Part shown: in pieces, positions 58,825 to 64,000 of the stretch
Layout: each line of letters starts with the position of its first letter
Position numbering within the stretch: position 1 is the first letter of the stretch
Notes under the pieces: model-generated
Databases searched by the model: none
Seen by the model: only the letters and a program-made list of their open reading frames with translations
Told to the model about the DNA's origin: nothing
Assembly: GCA_000063505.1 (NCBI GenBank)
Contig: CT971583.1
Span: forward strand, 620,001-684,000
Direction: 5' to 3'
From: Synechococcus sp. WH 7803
GTDB lineage: Bacteria; Cyanobacteriota; Cyanobacteriia; PCC-6307; Cyanobiaceae
DNA: 64,000 bases
Translations under genes and position numbers: made by a program

Positions 58825-60573
58825 ATGGTTCGCTCCATGCCATTTCGCGGCGGGCGACCTCAGGCGCCCACGGCTCCGACTCGGCGTCAGCTGGCTTCCC
58901 AAGAAGGTTCGGCGTCGACATCCACCGGGGCCTCGATTCCCTTAACCCGCTCGGCGACGCGTTCCTCGGCTCTGCAGCGCCGTCAAGCCCTCACCACTGC
59001 CGGTAAGGCCGCTGTTGTGAATTCAGGATCCGTCACTGCTGGACGGGTTCGTAATCAGCAAGATCGCCCTGCACGCTCGAGTCAACAGCCCTCTTGGGTG
59101 AAAAAGTCGTCTCAGTCGACGTCAACACCTGTCAATCTCAGCCGCTCCTCCCTTCCTTGGACTGTTGAGGTTCACCCCCTAACGGATCAACAGCTCAACG
59201 ATCAGCTTCAGTCTTACGAACATGAGGTGAAAGGCAGGTTTGATCGAATCGTTCCTGTGCTCAAACAGGTCTCGGTTCTGCAGCATGAGCCTGATTTCAT
59301 CACGCAGGCGCAACGACTGGCGCGGTCGGAACTCGGCTTTGATCTGCCTGATCACATCCTTGAACAGTCCTGGGTTCGTCCCTTGGACATGAGAGCACTG
59401 TTTGCTTGGTGCGTTTTTCAATCCCACCAGCAGTTCAGTGATCACTTCTTTCAGGAAGATCCTCTTCATGGCGCCGCTGGGAGTGCCAATGCAGAAGCAT
59501 TTGAGGCTTTTCTGCTCGAGTGCGGATTCCATTTACTGGATGTTTCTCCCTGCGCAGACGGCCGATTGGCTCACACCATTGCCTATGCACTGCGCATTCC
59601 CTTCAGTGCAGTGCGCCGGCGTTCCCATGCCGGTGCGATGTTCGATGTTGAAAACACCGTGAATCGGTGGGTCAAGACTGAGCATCGCCGCTTTCGTGAG
59701 CAGGTTCCCAATGAAGCGCATGCCGACACGCGTTATCTGAAAGTGGTGGCTTACCACTTCAGTTCCGTTGATCCTTTGCACCAAGGCTGTGCAGCCCACG
59801 GCAGCGATGATTCCCTGGCGGCATCTTCCGGACTTCGTCGCTTACTTGATTTCAAAGAGGCCGTGGAAAACAGCTTCTGTTGCGGCGCATCCGTTGATCT
59901 GCTCCTGATCGGTCTTGATACCGATACAGATGCGATCCGTGTGCATGTTCCCGATCAGTCAGGCGAGATTCGACTTGATCAATGGCTGTGTGCCAAAGCC
60001 CTTTACGACAGCACGGTGTCCATGACACCGCAGCAGGCCCATGAAGCCGTTGAGGCTTCTGTGAAAACCCACGTGGCTTCAGCTCCCGCGGCTGGCATGG
60101 TGCGCTTTATCTCCCGTTTGCTGATGAACAACTTCTCCCAGCAGGACTATGTTCGCTCTCAGCATCGAGGACCTTATCCCGATGCGGGGCATGCCGAGCG
60201 ATTCATCGGTGTTGGGATTGGTTTCAAGGAAGTTCATCTTCGTAATCTCACTTACTTTGCGCACCTGGACACGGTTGAACAGGGGGCTCCAGATCTGGAT
60301 GTGGGAGTGAAAATTTTCAAGGGTTTGAATGTATCCCGCGACCTCCCTATCCCTGTTGTGGTGCGTTTCGATTATTCAGGAAAAGTTCCCGGTGCCCGCG
60401 ACCGGGCGATTGCTGACTGCCATCGCATCCAATCGGCGATCCACGATCGCTATTCCCCTTTGGTGAGCCAGGGTTTGTTGCATACCCTGCTGACCGTTCG
60501 CGACCGCGATCAGCCCCATTCCGCTGTTGTGGTTGGTTCAACCCTTGATCCAGTTCAACAGGAGGCTCACTGA
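58825..60573 (+). CDS. csoSCA: Carboxysomal carbonic anhydrase CsoSCA
   Basis: Zinc enzyme of 582 residues (formerly CsoS3) that turns bicarbonate into CO2 inside the shell. The active site is visible: Cys243, Asp245 and Arg247 in PCADGR, then zinc ligands His311 in VAYHFSS and Cys322 in HQGCAAHG; the 11-residue spacing agrees with the H. neapolitanus enzyme. The first 120 residues are disordered. Residues 44-64 (TRSSALQRRQALTTAGKAA) resemble the CsoS2 Rubisco-binding repeat. It starts 7 bases after csoS2. Confidence 0.97.
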   Translation: MVRSMPFRGGRPQAPTAPTRRQLASQEGSASTSTGASIPLTRSATRSSALQRRQALTTAGKAAVVNSGSVTAGRVRNQQDRPARSSQQPSWVKKSSQSTSTPVNLSRSSLPWTVEVHPLTDQQLNDQLQSYEHEVKGRFDRIVPVLKQVSVLQHEPDFITQAQRLARSELGFDLPDHILEQSWVRPLDMRALFAWCVFQSHQQFSDHFFQEDPLHGAAGSANAEAFEAFLLECGFHLLDVSPCADGRLAHTIAYALRIPFSAVRRRSHAGAMFDVENTVNRWVKTEHRRFREQVPNEAHADTRYLKVVAYHFSSVDPLHQGCAAHGSDDSLAASSGLRRLLDFKEAVENSFCCGASVDLLLIGLDTDTDAIRVHVPDQSGEIRLDQWLCAKALYDSTVSMTPQQAHEAVEASVKTHVASAPAAGMVRFISRLLMNNFSQQDYVRSQHRGPYPDAGHAERFIGVGIGFKEVHLRNLTYFAHLDTVEQGAPDLDVGVKIFKGLNVSRDLPIPVVVRFDYSGKVPGARDRAIADCHRIQSAIHDRYSPLVSQGLLHTLLTVRDRDQPHSAVVVGSTLDPVQQEAH

Positions 60574-60575
60574 TC

Positions 60576-60920
60576 ATGTTGATCGTCAAGGTCATCAAGC
60601 CGCTCGTGTCCACCAATCGGATTCCGGATTTCGAGCACAAGCATCTTCAAGTCGTGCAAGACGGCAGTACAAAGAAAGTTGCGGTGGATGCGGTCGGTGC
60701 CAAACCAGGCGACTGGGTGATCTGCGTGAGCAGTTCGGCTGCTCGTGAAGCTGCAGGCAGCAAGTCTTATCCCAGCGATCTCACGATTGTGGGAATCATC
60801 GACCACTGGGAACCAGACCCTCCCAAGTCTCCGGCAACCCCGTCAGCTCCGACGACGCCATCGACGCCCGCACCACCATCAGCGCCTCCAGGGAATTCCT
60901 CGGGAGGTCAGAGCGCCTAA
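60576..60920 (+). CDS. csoS4A: Carboxysome vertex protein CsoS4A with long tail
   Basis: Pentameric BMC vertex protein. The core (1-80) is standard: MLIVKVIKPLVSTNRIPD, GAKPGDWVICVSSSAARE and SYPSDLTIVGIIDHW. Residues 81-114 form an extra tail rich in Pro, Ser and Thr (DPPKSPATPSAPTTPSTPAP and so on) that most CsoS4A proteins lack. It starts 2 bases after csoSCA, and its stop overlaps the csoS4B start in TAATG. Confidence 0.95.
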   Translation: MLIVKVIKPLVSTNRIPDFEHKHLQVVQDGSTKKVAVDAVGAKPGDWVICVSSSAAREAAGSKSYPSDLTIVGIIDHWEPDPPKSPATPSAPTTPSTPAPPSAPPGNSSGGQSA

Positions 60921-61171
60921 TGGAAATCATGCAGGTGATGGGAACACTGGTGTGCAGCTTCCGCGTGGCGGGACTGGACCACATGCACCTGCGTGTTTTG
61001 CGCAATTCCAAGGGCAAGAAATTGGTGGCAGTGGATCCTGTGGGTGCCCGTGAGGGCAACTGGGTGTTCACCGCCAGTGGTTCCGCAGCCCGGCATGCCT
61101 GCCCGGACAACAAGGTTCTCACCGATCTCACGATCGGCGGCATTATCGATTTCTGGAATCCGGACGGATAG
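60920..61171 (+). CDS. csoS4B: Carboxysome vertex protein CsoS4B
   Basis: Second pentameric vertex protein, 83 residues, which closes shell corners with CsoS4A. Typical stretches are MQVMGTLVCSFRVAGLDH, GAREGNWVFTASGSAARHA and TDLTIGGIIDFW. It is translationally coupled to csoS4A and has no extension. Confidence 0.96.
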   Translation: MEIMQVMGTLVCSFRVAGLDHMHLRVLRNSKGKKLVAVDPVGAREGNWVFTASGSAARHACPDNKVLTDLTIGGIIDFWNPDG

Positions 61172-61223
61172 GGAGTCTTCCCTCTCTCCTCCGTTTCCGT
61201 TCCGCTTCCACACCGCGAATTCC

Positions 61224-61856
61224 ATGGCTACCCCTTCTTCTTCCCCTCGTCGTCGCACCACTCGCAGCAGTGCTGCTGCGAACAAGACTGTTGATGTGAA
61301 GCCGGTGGCCGCCTCTGCCCCCGCTGCTGCCGCTCCCGCTTCAGCAGCTCCCGCCTCAGCAGCTCCCGCTGCAAGCACCATTCCAGCGGCATCGTCTGGT
61401 TCATCATCCAGTGGGTCAGCGGCCTCCCGTTCTTCCGCTGGTCGTTCCTCGACAACGACCCGTCGCTCCACGACCAGCAACCGTGCAGCCGCTGGATCCG
61501 GCGGGAGAGGCAGCGTGGCGAAGCCTGGCCCGGCGTCTCCTGCTCCAGCGGCTCAGCCCGTGCAGGGAATCGCTTTGGGGATGATTGAAACGCGGGGCAT
61601 GGTTCCTGCGATCGAAGCGGCAGATGCGATGACGAAGGCTGCTGAAGTCACCCTGATCAGTCGTGAGTACGTCGGGGGCGGCTATGTGACCGTGATGGTG
61701 CGTGGAGAAACCGGTGCAGTGAATGCCTCCGTTCGTGCGGGTGCTGACGCCTGTGAGCGTGTTGGAGATGGTCTGGTGGCTGCTCATATCATCGCCAGGC
61801 CTCACCAGGAAGTTGAACCCGCTCTGATTCCCACCCATGTGCGTCGACGGGGTTGA
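61224..61856 (+). CDS. csoS1E: Carboxysome shell protein CsoS1E with basic N-terminal extension
   Basis: Protein of 210 residues. Residues 115-205 are a BMC domain almost the same as CsoS1 (about 7 changes), including the pore loop YVGGGYVT. Residues 1-114 are a low-complexity extension rich in Ser, Thr, Ala and Arg, with about ten Arg but only one acidic residue. The ATG at 61224 (MATPSSSPRR) is clear; the frame is open further upstream without support. It is found in some low-light Prochlorococcus and Synechococcus; its role is unknown. Confidence 0.93.
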   Translation: MATPSSSPRRRTTRSSAAANKTVDVKPVAASAPAAAAPASAAPASAAPAASTIPAASSGSSSSGSAASRSSAGRSSTTTRRSTTSNRAAAGSGGRGSVAKPGPASPAPAAQPVQGIALGMIETRGMVPAIEAADAMTKAAEVTLISREYVGGGYVTVMVRGETGAVNASVRAGADACERVGDGLVAAHIIARPHQEVEPALIPTHVRRRG

Positions 61857-61908
61857 ACCGGGGGCCCACTCCCCAACATTTCAGGGTAGATTCCCCGGCC
61901 AACACGCC

Positions 61909-61925
61909 CTACGTAGATCGCTACG
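61909..61925. promoter_or_regulatory. Palindromic site upstream of ndhF4
   Basis: An 8-bp palindrome (CTACGTAG, 61909-61916) shares a half-site with an inverted repeat CGTAG-ATCG-CTACG (61912-61925), ending 6 bases before the ndhF4 start. It could be an operator for the CO2-uptake genes. It does not match the known NdhR or CmpR sites. Confidence 0.35.
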
Positions 61926-61931
61926 GTCTCG

Positions 61932-63782
61932 TTGCCTTTGACTTCAGCACTGACGCTGCCACTTCAGACCGCCTGGCTCATTCCCCTCTACGGGTTGGCC
62001 GGGATGCTCGTGTCACTTCCCTGGGCTTTCGGCTGGTTCCGTCGGGATGCCCACAAACCCCCTGCGTATCTCAACATCCTGTTGACGCTGATTGCGGTGG
62101 TCCATGGCAGCCTGGTACTCAGGGACGTGATGCTCACTGGGCCTGCCTTGATCCAGGTGCCCTGGCTCTCAGTTGCTGATCTCGATCTCGAAATCAGTTT
62201 TAGCCTTTCACTCACCAATGTCTCCGCGCTCGAGCTGATTACTGGCTTGAGCCTCTTGTCCCAGATTTATTCACTTGGATACATGGACAAAGAATGGGCT
62301 TTGGCTCGGTTCTTTGCGCTTCTTGGCTTTTTCGAAGGGGCCATGTCTGGTGTCGTCCTCAGTGACTCCCTCTTTCAGAGTTATTTCCTGTTGGAAATGT
62401 TGACTCTGTCAACTTATTTGCTCGTTGGTTTTTGGTATGCACAGCCACTGGTTGTGACTGCGGCACGTGATGCATTTCTAACCAAAAGAGTTGGAGATGT
62501 GCTGCTTTTGATGAGTGTTGTGGCGGTCACGGCATGGTCGGGTGTGACGAGCTTTGAGGACCTTTACACCTGGTCTGCACAGAAGACACTCCTCCCACTC
62601 TCCGCAACTCTCCTCGGACTGGGCCTGATTGCTGGACCCACTGGAAAGTGTGCGCAATTCCCCATGCACCTTTGGTTGGATGAGGCGATGGAGGGTCCGA
62701 ATCCAGCCTCCATTCTTCGTAATTCCGTGGTGGTGACCTGCGGAGCCATCGTTCTGCTGAAGGTGATGCCACTTCTCCAGAATGCACCTGTCACTTTGGT
62801 GGTTCTCCAGGTCATTGGCGTGATCAGCGCGATTGGCGGTTCGCTGGTGTCAATTGCTCAGGTGGATATCAAGCGCACACTCTCGTATTCCACAACCGCC
62901 TACCTGGGGCTTGTTTTTATTGCCATTTCCCTCCAGGTTCCTGTCCTGGCATTGCTTCTTCTCTATGCGCATGCGGTGTCGAAAGCACTGCTCTCGATGA
63001 GCGTTGGGGGAGTGATTGCTTCGACCAATTGTCAAGACATCACCGAACTCGGTGGATTGGCCAGTCGTATGCCAGCGACAACAGGTTCATTTCTGATCGG
63101 AGGTGCTGGACTCGTTGGCTTGTTGCCTTTGGGCGGCTTTCTCTGCCTTGCTCAGGCAGTGGAGTTGATTGGCGCTCGGGGAGTGATTTTCGTACCTGTT
63201 TTCCTGGCAACGAATGTTCTCACGGCTCTGAATCTCACCCGGGTGTTCAGGCAGGTGTTTTTAGGCCAGTCACTTGCAAAAACCAGGCGAGCTGCTGAGG
63301 TGAATTGGTTGATGGCACTACCCATGGTGGCGCTGTCTGTGATCGTGCTCTTAACCCCGCTTCTGCTCATTCGATTGGAATCTCTTGATGGGCTGTTGGC
63401 TTTCCCCTGGTGGGCTGCTGCGCTTGTGGTGATCAGTGGAATGGTCGGTCTTCTGGTTGGTGCTTTGATTCCGTTGAACAAGGCATGGTCTCGATCGCTC
63501 AACCCCCTGTTGCGTTGGTGCCAGGATTTGTTCGAAAACGACTTCTACACAGAACGCTTCTACAGGGTCACGATCGTGAATGTTGTGGCAAGCTTCGCGC
63601 GCTTGGCTGGTTGGTTTGATCGCAATGTTGTTGATGGAATCCTTCACGGCTTGGCTAGATTCTCCCTCCAGTCAGCTGAAGGACTCAAACTGAGCATCAG
63701 TGGTCAGACGCAATCGTATGTACTCACCGTGATTGCGGCGATCGTGATTCTCTTGTCTTCTTTGAGTTGGATTTTGAACTGA
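61932..63782 (+). CDS. ndhF4: NDH-1 subunit NdhF4 (CO2 uptake)
   Basis: Proton-pumping NDH-1 subunit of 616 residues with about 16 membrane helices, of the NdhF4 type used in the low-affinity, constitutive CO2-uptake complex with NdhD4 and the carbonic-anhydrase-like ChpX/CupB. Conserved motifs are GPTGKCAQFPMHLWLDEAMEGPNPASIL and DIKRTLSYSTTAYLGL, with charged lateral-helix residues (GPTGK and HAVSKALL). Type assignment relies on position beside the cso operon and before ndhD4. Start TTG at 61932 or 61938. Confidence 0.92.
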   Translation: MPLTSALTLPLQTAWLIPLYGLAGMLVSLPWAFGWFRRDAHKPPAYLNILLTLIAVVHGSLVLRDVMLTGPALIQVPWLSVADLDLEISFSLSLTNVSALELITGLSLLSQIYSLGYMDKEWALARFFALLGFFEGAMSGVVLSDSLFQSYFLLEMLTLSTYLLVGFWYAQPLVVTAARDAFLTKRVGDVLLLMSVVAVTAWSGVTSFEDLYTWSAQKTLLPLSATLLGLGLIAGPTGKCAQFPMHLWLDEAMEGPNPASILRNSVVVTCGAIVLLKVMPLLQNAPVTLVVLQVIGVISAIGGSLVSIAQVDIKRTLSYSTTAYLGLVFIAISLQVPVLALLLLYAHAVSKALLSMSVGGVIASTNCQDITELGGLASRMPATTGSFLIGGAGLVGLLPLGGFLCLAQAVELIGARGVIFVPVFLATNVLTALNLTRVFRQVFLGQSLAKTRRAAEVNWLMALPMVALSVIVLLTPLLLIRLESLDGLLAFPWWAAALVVISGMVGLLVGALIPLNKAWSRSLNPLLRWCQDLFENDFYTERFYRVTIVNVVASFARLAGWFDRNVVDGILHGLARFSLQSAEGLKLSISGQTQSYVLTVIAAIVILLSSLSWILN

Positions 63783-63789
63783 GGGTGCC

Positions 63790-64000
63790 ATGCTGACGAT
63801 TCTTCTTTTAATTCCATTTCTCGGAGCGCTGGTGATCAGTGTTCTCCCGTCTGATGAGTCCGGGAGGAACCGGTCTCTCGCGCTCCTCACCCTTGCTGTT
63901 CAGTGTGTCGTTAGCTTTGCCTTATTGATTCCCTTCCAGGCATCAGAGACTGGTCAGCAGCTTGTTGACAGTGTGCCTTGGCTCCCAGTGGTCGGTCTTG
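63790..64000 (+). CDS. ndhD4: NDH-1 subunit NdhD4, N-terminal part (cut by window end)
   Basis: The ATG at 63790, 7 bases after ndhF4, opens a frame of 70 codons to the end of the window. The start MLTILLLIPFLGALVISVLP is the first membrane helix of an NdhD-type subunit, and DSVPWLPVVGL, about residue 60, fits the next conserved region. Its position after ndhF4 supports NdhD4 of the CO2-uptake NDH-1 complex. Confidence 0.85.
   Translation, partial: MLTILLLIPFLGALVISVLPSDESGRNRSLALLTLAVQCVVSFALLIPFQASETGQQLVDSVPWLPVVGL

Noticed and set aside
57732-58838. Open frame of 368 codons antisense to csoS2
   Set aside because: Mirror of the repetitive GC-rich csoS2 sequence; also covers the csoS2/csoSCA junction, which is certain.
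61853-62179. Frame of 108 codons between csoS1E and ndhF4
   Set aside because: It overlaps the first 80 codons of ndhF4 in another frame and reads like random sequence.

Overview
The window looks like a piece of chromosome from a marine picocyanobacterium of the Synechococcus type (alpha-cyanobacteria). The evidence is a form IA Rubisco inside an alpha-carboxysome (cso) operon, NdhF4/NdhD4 genes directly behind it, psb27 and psaM, both protochlorophyllide reductases (por and chlL/chlB/chlN), a ferrochelatase with a light-harvesting-like tail, and the ado-aar alkane pair. The DNA is GC-rich (near 60% by eye) and very compact. No rRNA, tRNA, insertion sequence, prophage or CRISPR array was seen, and no gene-free stretch exceeds 300 bases; the longest are about 290 bases (53888-54176 and, if the small ORF there is not real, 21539-21829).

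Layout. 1-13.5 kb is housekeeping: PfkB kinase, purA, psb27, proS, a HTH protein, ppa, a 2Fe-2S ferredoxin, an Spx/ArsC protein, lepB, a dihydroorotase homologue without its catalytic residues, a tandem histidine phosphatase and a CPBP protease. 13.6-17.6 kb holds an FtsL-like protein with ftsI, a transaldolase with a C-terminal EF-hand pair, and a cyclic-nucleotide-binding protein. 17.6-25.6 kb holds a photolyase, a geranylgeranyl-reductase-like protein, frr-pyrH, cobO with a methyltransferase, a lone tyrosine recombinase, and hemH. 25.6-31 kb holds ilvB with a zinc-ribbon tail and several envelope proteins. 31-39.5 kb holds pgeF, a Tab2 protein and an S1 protein on the minus strand, then creatininase, ado, aar, accA, an SDR and folE on the plus strand. 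39.5-45.8 kb holds trpF, a site-2 protease, a lipoate ligase, transporters, an L,D-transpeptidase-like protein and CRR6.

45.8-51.3 kb is a photosynthesis block: psaM (34 codons), por, and chlL, chlB and chlN on the opposite strand. 52.5-64 kb is the CO2-concentrating block: csoS1D, rdgB (opposite strand), csoS1, cbbL, cbbS, csoS2, csoSCA, csoS4A, csoS4B, csoS1E, ndhF4 and the start of ndhD4. Shell, enzyme, scaffold and a CO2-hydration NDH-1 module lie in one direction, with strong hairpins after cbbL and cbbS that could set the ratio of products.

Points most worth a second look: the CsoS2-type Rubisco-binding motif at the start of CsoSCA; the basic disordered extension of CsoS1E and the proline-rich tail of CsoS4A; symmetrical sites upstream of csoS1 and ndhF4; the EF-hand transaldolase; the dihydroorotase-like pseudoenzyme; the zinc ribbon on IlvB; and a 15-base coding repeat that continues past the stop codon of a lipoprotein gene.
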